DNA from: Actinomadura rudentiformis
GTDB lineage: Bacteria > Actinomycetota > Actinomycetes > Streptosporangiales > Streptosporangiaceae
Length of the DNA: 64,000 nt
Assembly (NCBI RefSeq): GCF_008923185.1
Contig: NZ_WBMT01000004.1
Location: 124,001-188,000, forward strand
Direction of reading: 5' to 3'
Part shown: positions 56,976 to 64,000 of the stretch, piece after piece
How the letters are laid out: each line of letters starts with the position of its first letter
How positions within the stretch are numbered: position 1 is the first letter of the stretch
Made by a program: the position numbers and the translations under genes
Notes under the pieces: generated by a model
Told to the model about the DNA's origin: nothing
The model's input: only the letters and a program-made list of their open reading frames with translations
The model's database searches: none

Positions 56976-57009
56976 GTCTGCACATATGCGAGGTCTGCAC
57001 ATATGCGAG
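56976..57009. repeat. Exact 17-bp tandem repeat in promoter region
   Basis: GTCTGCACATATGCGAG occurs twice head to tail, 25-58 bp upstream of the ATP-grasp start. Each copy contains the palindrome CATATG. It could be a pair of regulator sites. Confidence 0.7.
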
Positions 57010-57429
57010 GCTCTTATAGAGCGGGCAAAGTATTTTCACGGCACCGGGGTGCGCCAGTTCGGCGCAACGTCCGCCGGGCATACGGTACGCATGGCGGCTC
57101 ACCACATACGCCCCGCCTCTGCGCGATTCTACCGAGGGGCGGAAGCAACAACTCCTGAGTTTCCTTAAAAGTGGTGCCGCTTGTGCTTCAATTTTTGTTG
57201 CGACGGCGATCAGCCCGTGCGTCACAACGGACGCGTCAACAAGCAGGGCCCGCATTCCAGCCGCCTCTGCCCCTCCTCCGCTGAGGGCATTTCTGGGGCT
57301 CAGGCGGCGAAGGGATCGCGAGAATACTCGAGTTTCAGAAATGACTCGGCTCCCCGGTCAAAGGCGGACATACCTATCTCCCCGGAGAGAACTGGAGGGG
57401 GGATCGAAGGCTCGCCAGAGATCGTCAAC
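57010..57429. other. Divergent intergenic region, nothing else seen
   Basis: About 420 bases, A/T-richer than average near 57165-57200. No gene recognised. Confidence 0.4.
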
Positions 57430-57960
57430 CGGTGGGTGCGGTGACGGGTCCGGGACGGGTCCAGGACCCGTCCCGCCTGCTCGTCATCAGCGTGCCGCTG
57501 GTCGCGCCGAACGGGGCGAATCTGCCCGATGCCGTCGAGGCGCCCTTCTTGCGCGCTGGGCATCCGGCAGATTCGACAGGCACTTCCGGCGGCTCGCCGA
57601 GCGCCTGGCAAAGGCCGGAGTGCCGGATTCGATCATCATTCCCGGTTGGGAAATGAACGGCACCACCTACAGTGGCCGCTGCCGTCCGATATGGCGCCCG
57701 ATCGTCCATACGATGGATCGGTCTTCCGGTGCACGGTTCCGTTTCGACCTCAACGCGACTCGCGGCCTCGATGTAATACCTTGGACGAAATGTCAGCCTG
57801 GGGCTGACGTCGTGGACATCATGCTCAGGCAGTTATGGCCAGCCTCTCGGGCAATCCTCCGCGGATTTCATCAAGGAGCCGCACGGCTATCCCGGCTGCT
57901 TGGGCCGCCGGAGTTGAGTCAGCGGTGCCGACAAACACTGCGATGTCACGGTGCACCGGC
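57430..57960 (+). pseudogene. GH26-like mannanase/glucanase remnant with frameshift
   Basis: First part (frame beginning 57432) reads LLVISVPLVAPNGANLPDAV. The next part is one frame over: FDRHFRRLAERLAKAGVPDS, IIIPGWEMNGTTYSGRCRPI, ARFRFDLNATRGLDVIPWTK, PGADVVDIM. GWEMNG carries the acid/base Glu of GH26-type hydrolases. The gene is cut by a frameshift around 57545-57560 and lacks its nucleophile region. Confidence 0.75.
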
Positions 57961-58036
57961 AGATGCTGCGCCTATAGCAGCAGTTGTCGTTCGGCTCCGG
58001 CACGGTCCCAGCCGATGATGACGCGCAGAACCCTGG

Positions 58037-58765
58037 TCATCGGCGCATGTTCCAACGCAGGTGATGGCGGGCCACCTTGGCCTGCAGCCGCAACTGGCGG
58101 TCCTTTTCGCCGATGCAGGTACGGGGGATGGCGTGGGGACCGGGGTGCTCACCCCAGATGGCGCAGCCGTACTCGTACCCGGCTTCCCTGACCGCGGTGA
58201 TGACGCGGCGTGTGACGTGCCCGTGGGGGTAGGCGAAGCCGGGGACACGCCGGTCCAGCATTTCCTCCAGGGTTGCCCGGCTCTGTTTGAGTTCCTGCTC
58301 GAGCTGGTCGTCCTCAAGCGACGGCAGTGACAGATGCTGGGCTCCGTGCGAACCGACCTCCATTCCACAGCGCACCACGGCCCGGAGCTGGGCCTCGTTC
58401 ATCAGTGGTTTGCGTGGGCCCCCGTCCCAGGCGCTGGCTTCGCCGATACGCGCGCTGACCATGAAGACGGTCGCGGTGAATCCATAGCGCGCCAGGATCG
58501 GAACGGCGTGCCCGAAGAAGTCGGCGTATCCGTCGTCGAACGTGAGGCCGACCAGCCTGCGGGCCTGACCGGCCTGCTGGGCGTGAAGCAGCTCGATCAT
58601 GCTCACTCCACGGAGGCCCTTGCTCCTGAGCCAGCTCATCTGCCGCTCGAAACGGCCGGGCGACACCGTGATCAGATGCGGGTCGTGCGCCCGGTTGTTC
58701 ACAGAGTGGTACATCAGGACCAGCGGCATCCGTGCGTACGGCGTGCGTTCGGTGGCTTTCTTCAT
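58037..58765 (-). CDS. Polysaccharide deacetylase (NodB domain)
   Basis: 242 residues. LVLMYHSVNNRAHDPHLITV opens the domain. The catalytic LVGLTFDDGYADFFG (Asp77, Asp78) and zinc-site MEVGSHGAQHLSLP (His140, His144) are intact, with RRVPGFAYPHGHVTRRVITA toward the end. No clear signal peptide, so it either acts inside on a lipid-linked sugar or is exported without one. It lies among broken flippase and sugar-transferase genes of the same cluster. Confidence 0.88.
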   Translation of the reverse strand: MKKATERTPYARMPLVLMYHSVNNRAHDPHLITVSPGRFERQMSWLRSKGLRGVSMIELLHAQQAGQARRLVGLTFDDGYADFFGHAVPILARYGFTATVFMVSARIGEASAWDGGPRKPLMNEAQLRAVVRCGMEVGSHGAQHLSLPSLEDDQLEQELKQSRATLEEMLDRRVPGFAYPHGHVTRRVITAVREAGYEYGCAIWGEHPGPHAIPRTCIGEKDRQLRLQAKVARHHLRWNMRR

Positions 58766-59960
58766 CGGCCCCCCATGGGTCTTGGTCGGAACGGAGACAA
58801 CGGAGCACGCGCAGGTTGTCGAGGGGAGACCAGGTGGTGCCGACCAGGGCCAGCACCGCGGCGAAGACGGCGCTCACGACAGCGAGGTTGGTGACAAGGA
58901 GCGGGATGGCGGCGCTGTGGGGGCTGAGGAGTGCCGTGGCCCCCGAGGCGGCGGTGCCAGCGCACACTGCGGCGGCGGCCGCTTGGCGACGTCCCCGCCC
59001 ACCGCACGCAAGAGATCTGGATCCAGCCAGTACGCAAGCCGGCCAATAGCAAGGCAGCCAGTAGCAGGCCGGCCAATGGCAAGGCGGCCAATGGCAGGCC
59101 CGCCGCCAGAGTGATGCCGATGGCGTTGGCGGTGGCCAGGGCGGCTGCTCCGGTGACGGCGGTGAGAGCACCCCCGAGCACGGTGGTGACGGCAGGGCCG
59201 AGAGCAACTGCCGCCGCCAGCCGCCGCCCTGGCTTCCCCTGCGCGAAGTAGGCGTACGCGCAGACGCCGAGTGTGGCCTGCCCCATAGGCCAAGGCAGTA
59301 GATCTCCAGCAGCGTCGCGGTACGTGTGGTGTCGGCCGCAGTGAACCGTCCAAGCCCGGACAACAACTGGTGATCACGTGGGCCGACCCGATGCGGTAGG
59401 CGGTGGCGACCAGCCGGAGAGCGCTGACGATCACCAGATCGGCTTCGACACGGGATTTCGCCTGCCCGGAGTCATCTCCCGCACTGGCCCGCGCCAGGCG
59501 CGGAAAGGTGACCGTGACCACGAGCAGCGACAGCACCATCGGGAACTGCGCGTCCTCCTGGGTGTGGTTGAGGCGCGAGATCGAGCCAGCGGCCAGGCTT
59601 GAGCCGACGAACCATTCGGCAAACGTCTGCGCCTGGCGGACCACGGTGTAGGCGACGACAGGAATGACACCGCCCCAAGCAAGAGCAGCGGCCCCGGCGG
59701 CGCTCGCGGCAGTACCGACGGCCGCAGGCGACAGGGCCGAATTCACGGCGTACGAACGCGCAGCGACCGCTTCTACAGGACTGGGAACATCCAGATCCGT
59801 GGAACAGCCGGCCGGACAGCCTGGACGCACAGGTGCGCCAGGTCCGGCGAGCTCCACTGAACGGGCAGTAGCAGATTGGGGGATGGGCTTCGCGAGGTCA
59901 GGAGCGGTCTTGGCCAAGCGGGCAGGGGAGGCGGGAGGAGTCTGGCGCAGCTGTGTCAGG
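58766..59960 (-). pseudogene. MurJ/MviN-like lipid flippase, frameshifted
   Basis: Homology is split over frames. VIPVVAYTVVRQAQTFAEWF, VGSSLAAGSISRLNHTQEDA and FPMVLSLLVVTVTFPRLARA lie in the long frame ending at 58874. VLSGLGRFTAADTTRTATLL is in the frame of 59366. GQATLGVCAYAYFAQGKPGR and GLPLAALPLAGLLLAALLLA are in the frame of 59286. The order matches the membrane core of MurJ/Wzx-type flippases. At least two shifts break it. Confidence 0.72.
59045..59105. repeat. Short repeats GGCCAATGGCAAGGC inside flippase remnant
   Basis: Degenerate 18-bp direct repeats (GGCCAATGGCAAGGCGGCC and AGCAAGGCAGCCAGTAGCAGG-like units) translate to a Leu/Ala membrane stretch. They are a probable slippage site that could have caused frame loss. 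Confidence 0.5.
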
Positions 59961-59989
59961 AATGCCGGCAGTCGTATGGCGACCATCAG

Positions 59990-60874
59990 CACGCCACGAG
60001 CAGCGGAAGCGTCATTGGCAGGAGGCTGGAGGCGGCGGCTATGTCGAAGGTGCGTTTGGTCAGCCGCGCCAGGGGCCGCTGAAGTCTGAGGCCCAATCGT
60101 CTCGCGCTGAGCCGCCATGCAGAGCCGGGCAGCGACATCGCGTTCCTGCTGGGGGAGGCCGTCGCAAACCAGCACCGCGACCTCGATGTTGCCGATGTCC
60201 AGGACCTGCGCCAGGTCCGTGACAGTACCCAGAACCGGCCGGTGTGAGGTTGGTCCATCACTTGTGTCGCCGGCGAGGACCTGTCCGACGAAAGTCAGCC
60301 TGGCCTGTCGATGCTGGAGCAGCCGCTGAATGGTTGGGCCCGCATTCCTGCCGGAGCCAATCACAATGGCGGTTCGCGATGAGGACCGGCGGCTGCGATA
60401 GGTGCCGAGCGCGACGTGGAACGCACCACGTCCCGTACCGGCCAGCGCGCTGCACACCACCGACATCGCGAGCCAGTTCGCCGATCCGTCCGGGCGATCC
60501 GAAGGCAGGAACGCGGTGATCAACACGACCACGACGAAGGGCCCGGCCGCCATCGCCACCAGTTCCTGCCTCGGAGCCGAGACCCGGCGTGGCCGGTACC
60601 CGCCGACCGCCGCAGGCAGGCAGATCAGTGTCGCGGCGGCGGTCCACGCCTGAAGCCCCGCGCCACCGTTGACGCTCACGGATACGGCCATCGCGGAGCC
60701 ATCGATCAGCGCCATCACCGTGCGGAAGCACACTGGCCGCACGCCGGGCTGTGGCGGACGCTCCGCGCCGGATCGTGAACGCGAGACCGCCGACACCTCA
60801 TCTGTCAGCGGGGGAGACGGCCCTTCGGCTGCGGCGACCGGGCTGGTGCCCTGGGCATTCACTTCGGGTCGCAC
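59990..60874 (-). pseudogene. Polyprenyl-phosphate sugar-1-phosphate transferase, truncated
   Basis: The N-terminal membrane region (AATLICLPAAVGGYRPRRVS, FVVVVLITAFLP) and nucleotide-fold domain (TAIVIGSGRNAGPTIQRLLQ, ITIRRGN-like NIEVAVLVCDGLPQQERDVA) resemble WbaP/WcaJ-type exopolysaccharide initiators. The catalytic domain begins in another frame (RLTKRTFDIAAASSLLPMTL, the KRxFD entry) and then stops, missing the active site. The same long frame runs on into the flippase remnant, giving a false fusion. This enzyme would start repeat-unit synthesis, so the pathway is probably dead here. Confidence 0.7.
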
Positions 60875-61148
60875 TCCCTACGAAACCGCATTGCGATCGG
60901 CGAGCGGCCGACACCAATCTCAGAACACATCTACGGGCCCGCTTAACGCCGCGCCCCGACCGACACCGTTAGCGGATCCCGACGCGCTTCCCAGCATGCC
61001 AGCATCTTCGGCATAGAACCCCGTCGCTTTAATCAACATGTCCGAACGCTTGACGATCATGCGTCGGGTCACGCCCACAGGAGCATCGAATCGGGCGCGT
61101 CGAAGGCCGACACAGGGGGTCGATACAAAAGCGGCGTTCTGGGAATAA
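60875..61148. other. Intergenic, nothing recognised
   Basis: About 270 bases between the broken sugar-transferase gene and the first repeat unit. No convincing gene. Confidence 0.4.
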
Positions 61149-61340
61149 CGGAGCGATCTGTTATAGGAGAGCGGCGCGCGAGTTCAGCTCAGTGCAATGG
61201 TTTCCCTAGTTCTGCGCATAACGCTCCAGCTGAGGTTTTGGGAGGTGCCCAGCGTGCTACTCATACCTTTGTCCGGCCGTTCATCACGGGATAAGCGGCC
61301 GGCCGCAGTGACTGCAGTCAACAGCGAAGGAGAAAAGACG

Positions 61341-61670
61341 ATGATGAAGCGACTGGCGGCCACCGGAATGCTGACCCTAGGCGCCGGTGCGGTGCTGATG
61401 GGCTCGACCCCGGCCATGGCGAGCGACGACGAAGGCAACAAGAACGCCTCGATCGTCGGAGTTCAGACCTGCCGCGGCGTCGAAGTCAACATCCTCATCG
61501 CGTCCATCCACAACATCCTCGGCCAGACCTACGAGCAGGGCGACTGCGCCAACGGCTCCAACGTCGAAGACAGTGGCTACAAGCACGACGGCAACGACGG
61601 CAACGGTAACCACTTCAACAAGCACGACTTCCACAAGCACGGCTGGGGCCACCACCACGACCACCACTGA
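61341..61670 (+). CDS. Small secreted two-cysteine His-rich protein, copy 1
   Basis: 109 residues with GAAGGAG upstream. Signal peptide MMKRLAATGMLTLGAGAV ends near TPAMA. The mature chain begins SDDEGNKNAS, then the family core VGVQTCRGVEVNILIASI, HNILGQTYEQGDC, NGSNVEDSG (Cys 24 residues apart). The tail is Gly/Asn/His-rich (FNKHDFHKHGWGHHHDHH). The Cys pair probably makes one disulfide and the His tail could bind metal. Exported, perhaps surface-active. The core hydrophobic segment is reminiscent of chaplins by size but not by motif. Confidence 0.85.
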   Translation: MMKRLAATGMLTLGAGAVLMGSTPAMASDDEGNKNASIVGVQTCRGVEVNILIASIHNILGQTYEQGDCANGSNVEDSGYKHDGNDGNGNHFNKHDFHKHGWGHHHDHH

Positions 61671-61684
61671 TCGAACGCAACACG

Positions 61685-61730
61685 AAAAGGGAGCGGGGCG
61701 TCACCTCGGTGGCGCCCCCTCCCCTTTTTC
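61685..61730 (+). terminator. Terminator of copy 1
   Basis: AAAAGGGAGCGGGGCGTCACC folds against GGTGGCGCCCCCTCCCC and ends in TTTTT. A strong intrinsic terminator 14 bases after the stop. Confidence 0.9.
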
Positions 61731-62007
61731 TTTGTGCCGGCGACTCCGAGAAGCTCACCCTAAGCCTGACCCGAAGGTGGCGTCCGGCTCATCAGTGGCA
61801 ATCACCGAACCCGGAGCGATCTGACCCGTTATAGGAGATCGGTGCGCGAGTTCAGCTCAGTGCAATGGTTTCCCTAGTTCTGCGCATAACGCTCCGGCTG
61901 AGGTTTTCCGAGGTGCCCAGCGTGTTACTCATAACTTTGTCAGGCCGTTCATCACGGGATAAGCGGCCGAGCGAAATGACTGCAGTCAACAGCGAAGGAG
62001 AAAGACG

Positions 62008-62337
62008 ATGATGAAGCGACTGGCGGCCACCGGAATGCTGACCCTAGGCGCCGGTGCGGTGCTGATGGGCTCGACCCCGGCCATGGCGAGCGACGACGAA
62101 GGCAACAAGAACGCCTCGATCGTCGGAGTTCAGACCTGCCGCGGCGTCGAAGTCAACATCCTCATTCTGGCCATCCACAACATCCTCGGCCAGACCTACG
62201 AGCAGGGCGACTGCGCCAACGGCTCCAACGTCGAAGACAGTGGCTACAAGCACGGCGGCAACGACGGCAACGGTAACCACTTCAACAAGCACGACTTCCA
62301 CAAGCACGGCTGGGGCCACGACCACGACCACCACTGA
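62008..62337 (+). CDS. Small secreted two-cysteine His-rich protein, copy 2
   Basis: 109 residues. Identical to copy 1 through residue 50 or so (signal peptide, NASIVGVQTCRGVEVNIL). It differs in the core helix (ILAIHN instead of IASIHN) and in the tail (KHGGNDG and WGHDHDHH instead of KHDGNDG and WGHHHDHH). GAAGGAG precedes the first ATG. Functional copy judging from the intact signal, Cys pair and terminator. Confidence 0.85.
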   Translation: MMKRLAATGMLTLGAGAVLMGSTPAMASDDEGNKNASIVGVQTCRGVEVNILILAIHNILGQTYEQGDCANGSNVEDSGYKHGGNDGNGNHFNKHDFHKHGWGHDHDHH

Positions 62338-62351
62338 TCGAACGCAACACG

Positions 62352-62397
62352 AAAAGGGAGCGGGGCGTCACTTCGGTGGCGCCCCCTTCCCTTTTTT
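62352..62397 (+). terminator. Terminator of copy 2
   Basis: AAAAGGGAGCGGGGCGTCAC pairs with GGTGGCGCCCCCTTCCC and is followed by TTTTTT. Near-identical to the copy 1 terminator. Confidence 0.9.
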
Positions 62398-62670
62398 GGT
62401 GTCAAGCGGCTCCGAGAAGCCGGCCCTAGGGCTGACCGCAGGTGGCGTCCGGCTCATCACTCGCAAGCACCGGTCCGGAGCGATCTGACCCGTTATAGGA
62501 GATCGACGTGCGAGTTCAGCTTAGTGCAATGGTTTCCCTAGTTCTGCACATACCGTCCCAGCTGAGGTTTTGCGAGGGGTCCTGCGTGTAATTCATACCT
62601 TTGTCAGGCCGTTTATCACGGTAAGCGGCCGAACACAGTGACTGCAGTCAACAGCGAAGGAGAAAAGACG

Positions 62671-62979
62671 ATGATGAAGCGACTGGCGGCCACCGGAATG
62701 CTGACCCTAGGCGCCGGTGCGGTGCTGATGGGCTCGACCCCGGCCATGGCGAGCGACGACGAAGGCAACAAGAACGCCTCGATCGTCGGAGTTCAGACCT
62801 GCCGCGGCGTCGAAATCGCCCTCATCGGCTTGGCCATCCACAACATCCTCGGCCAGACCTACGAGCAGGGCGACTGCATCAACGGCTCCACCGTCGAAGA
62901 CAGTGGCTACAAGCACGGCGGCAACGACGGCAACGGTCACCACTCCGACAAGCACGGCTGGGGCCACGACCACGACTGA
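62671..62979 (+). CDS. Small secreted two-cysteine His-rich protein, copy 3
   Basis: 102 residues. The signal peptide and first part are identical to copies 1 and 2. The core diverges most (VEIALIGLAIHN then CINGSTVEDSG), resembling the dispersed 33.8-kb protein (GIDIAGVGAAIHN, CINGSVVDD) in this part. The tail has lost the FNKHDFHKHG block and ends HHSDKHGWGHDHD. GAAGGAG precedes the ATG. Confidence 0.85.
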   Translation: MMKRLAATGMLTLGAGAVLMGSTPAMASDDEGNKNASIVGVQTCRGVEIALIGLAIHNILGQTYEQGDCINGSTVEDSGYKHGGNDGNGHHSDKHGWGHDHD

Positions 62980-62992
62980 TCGAACGCAACAC

Positions 62993-63037
62993 GGAAAAGG
63001 AGCGGGGCGTCACTGCGGTGGCGCCTCCTCCCTTTTC
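62993..63037 (+). terminator. Terminator of copy 3
   Basis: GGAAAAGGAGCGGGGCGTCA folds with TGGCGCCTCCTCCC and ends in TTTT. Slightly weaker than in the other two copies. Confidence 0.85.
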
Positions 63038-63142
63038 CTGCGCCAAGCGGATCCGAGAAACTGCCCCTCACCGATTGTCTCAATCGTCCCGGGTGTCAGG
63101 ATTCACATAGAAGAGGCCAAGCGCCAGGATTTTCCAGAAATG

Positions 63143-63607
63143 TCAGTCGTTCGGATATTCCGGCCAGGCCCCCAGCGGCCGTTCCTGCCGAACGTAGTCC
63201 TGGTACTCATCAAGCAGGACACCTTGATTGACCCAGCGGTCATGGCGGGCACCCAGCAGGCGCTCAGCGACCTCAAGCGCGTCCTCCGCCGAGTCCGTCT
63301 CCGCGACGGTGCGGCCGCCAAATTCGTCGCGAGAGCCCGGGTCAAGCGGCAGCGGCAGCCCAGAGGCGGTGAACTCGAAGTCATCGGCCGGGTAGAAGCC
63401 GGGGAACTCATCGAACGGCACGGTGGCCGAGACGAGATCCTCCACCTCGTAAAGCCGCACTCTGATCCGCTCGAACCTGCCCGCCGGCAGGATGGTCGCG
63501 TACCGCAGTCCCCTCCGCCCCTCCACGTCGAACGAGCCCAGAAACTGGCCGATCTCCCGCCCCCGGCCAACAGCCCCGGACGCGAAAACACTCGTGAGAT
63601 GACGCAC
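63143..63607 (-). CDS. Uncharacterised protein
   Basis: 154 residues from GTG 63607 (VRHLTSVFASGAVGRGREIG). Beta-rich start (FDVEGRRGLRYATILPAGRF, IRVRLYEVEDLVSATVPFDE) and an acidic helical end. No signal peptide or known motif. Length and composition suggest a genuine gene. Function unknown. Confidence 0.55.
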   Translation of the reverse strand: MRHLTSVFASGAVGRGREIGQFLGSFDVEGRRGLRYATILPAGRFERIRVRLYEVEDLVSATVPFDEFPGFYPADDFEFTASGLPLPLDPGSRDEFGGRTVAETDSAEDALEVAERLLGARHDRWVNQGVLLDEYQDYVRQERPLGAWPEYPND

Positions 63608-63685
63608 GGGCACGACCCTAGAACGCCCTGCGGGCCAGGCACTACACCATCCCGATCGTTCCACCAGGGGCCGTTAGCGCCCTTG

Positions 63686-64000
63686 CCGATTCAGGCGCGC
63701 AGGCCTTGTGCCACCGCGCCACCACCGATTCAGCACGCCGACCCCGCGCCGCCACGCCTTCCCGATTCGACGCGCAGGCCCCGCGCTGCTGCCACATTGC
63801 CGATTCGACGCCCAAGCCCCGTGCCGCAGCGGCACCACCGATTCAGCGCACAGGCCCGCGCCGCCACGCCTTCCCGATCCGAGGCGCAGGCCCCGCGCTG
63901 CTGCCACATTGCCGATTCGACGCGCTGGCCGTGTGCCGCCGCGCGCTTTCCGATTGGGCGCGCAGGCCTTGTGCCACCGCGCCACCACCGATTCAGCACG
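63686..64000. repeat. Degenerate 36-39-bp tandem repeat array, cut by window end
   Basis: Eight units begin CCGATTC(A/G) and share a GCGCAGGCC..GTGCCGCC body, with a ninth starting at the edge. Units 2-4 resemble 5-7, and unit 1 plus the start of unit 2 match unit 8 plus unit 9 almost exactly, giving a higher-order period of seven units. No start or stop signals mark it as coding, although open frames exist on the minus strand. Confidence 0.85.

Larger units (their letters stand above)
61149..63060 (+). repeat. Tandem triplication of a 664-bp gene unit
   Basis: Three units start with CGGAGCGATCTG at 61149, 61812 and 62476 (periods 663 and 664 bp), followed by GTTATAGGAGA and a conserved block TGCAATGGTTTCCCTAGTTC in all three. 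Each contains a leader of about 190 bp, one small secreted gene and a GC-rich terminator. The third unit is shorter by loss of part of the gene 3' end. The DNA coding the signal peptide is identical in all three while the mature core differs. Confidence 0.93.

Noticed and set aside
61377..61667. Val-rich minus-strand frames opposite the small secreted genes
   Set aside because: Pure antisense of the repeats with no start signal. The plus strand has the signal peptides, ribosome binding sites and terminators.
63674..63999. Minus-strand Arg/Gly/Trp-rich repeat proteins in the terminal array
   Set aside because: Different frames are equally open, unit lengths vary (36-39 bp) so frame is not kept, and there is no ribosome binding site.
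63686..64000. CRISPR array
   Set aside because: Units are contiguous and degenerate with no constant repeat separated by unique spacers, and no cas genes are present.

Overview
The window is high-GC DNA from a Gram-positive, probably mycelial actinomycete. It carries a chaplin, a class E-type sortase with an LPxTG surface protein, many TetR/HxlR/PadR/XRE regulators and DrrAB-like transport. A Streptosporangiales-type genome (Actinomadura, Nonomuraea or Thermomonospora relatives) would fit, but the genus is inference. No rRNA, tRNA, CRISPR array or intact mobile element was seen.

Region by region. 1-5.3 kb: fructan/sucrose-type sugar locus: a cut-off clan GH-J glycosidase, a divergent LacI regulator with two operators, and an ABC importer (binding lipoprotein plus two permeases, no ATPase). 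5.4-9.8 kb: lipoprotein, TetR, a second LacI, and an ECF sigma factor coupled to a membrane-anchored partner. 9.9-18.8 kb: cupin, two imine-reductase-like dehydrogenases (one beside a MerR), an HxlR/SnoaL-like pair, a lipoprotein polysaccharide deacetylase, a DUF1062 protein and unknown genes. 19.1-24.2 kb: PadR/membrane-protein operon, a paralogue of the 15 kb unknown, and a divergent MFS exporter/HxlR pair. 24.3-29.3 kb: stand-alone PPOX flavoprotein, a C39/BtrH-like protein, and a PPOX domain fused to a UvrA-like double ABC ATPase.

29.5-37.4 kb is a cell-surface region: LPQTG-anchored repeat protein, secreted tripeptidyl-peptidase-like hydrolase, a small secreted two-cysteine protein, a secreted unknown, a three-domain chaplin and a sortase. 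38.7-47.1 kb: XRE regulator with a small partner, a secreted protein, TetR/SnoaL-like pair, a sensor kinase with a response regulator that has lost three internal blocks, a VanY-like carboxypeptidase, and a TetR/AhpD-like operon. 47.6-51.8 kb: ribbon-helix-helix regulator, DUF4097 protein and DrrA/DrrB ABC exporter in one operon with a striking triple operator.

51.8-60.9 kb is a degraded zone: a TnpB C-terminal remnant, an ADP-ribosylglycohydrolase, a ROK remnant, then an exopolysaccharide-type set of which the FAD oxidoreductase, ATP-grasp enzyme and polysaccharide deacetylase look intact. A GH26-like hydrolase, a MurJ-like flippase and a sugar transferase there are broken by frameshifts. 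61.1-63.1 kb is a tandem triplication (about 664-bp units) of a small secreted two-cysteine, histidine-rich protein, each with its own leader and terminator. A fourth family member lies at 33.8 kb near the chaplin. The window ends in a degenerate 36-39-bp tandem repeat array.

The strongest candidates for undescribed biology are the small two-cysteine secreted family with its chaplin/sortase surroundings, the PPOX-UvrA fusion, and the internally deleted response regulator beside an apparently intact kinase.
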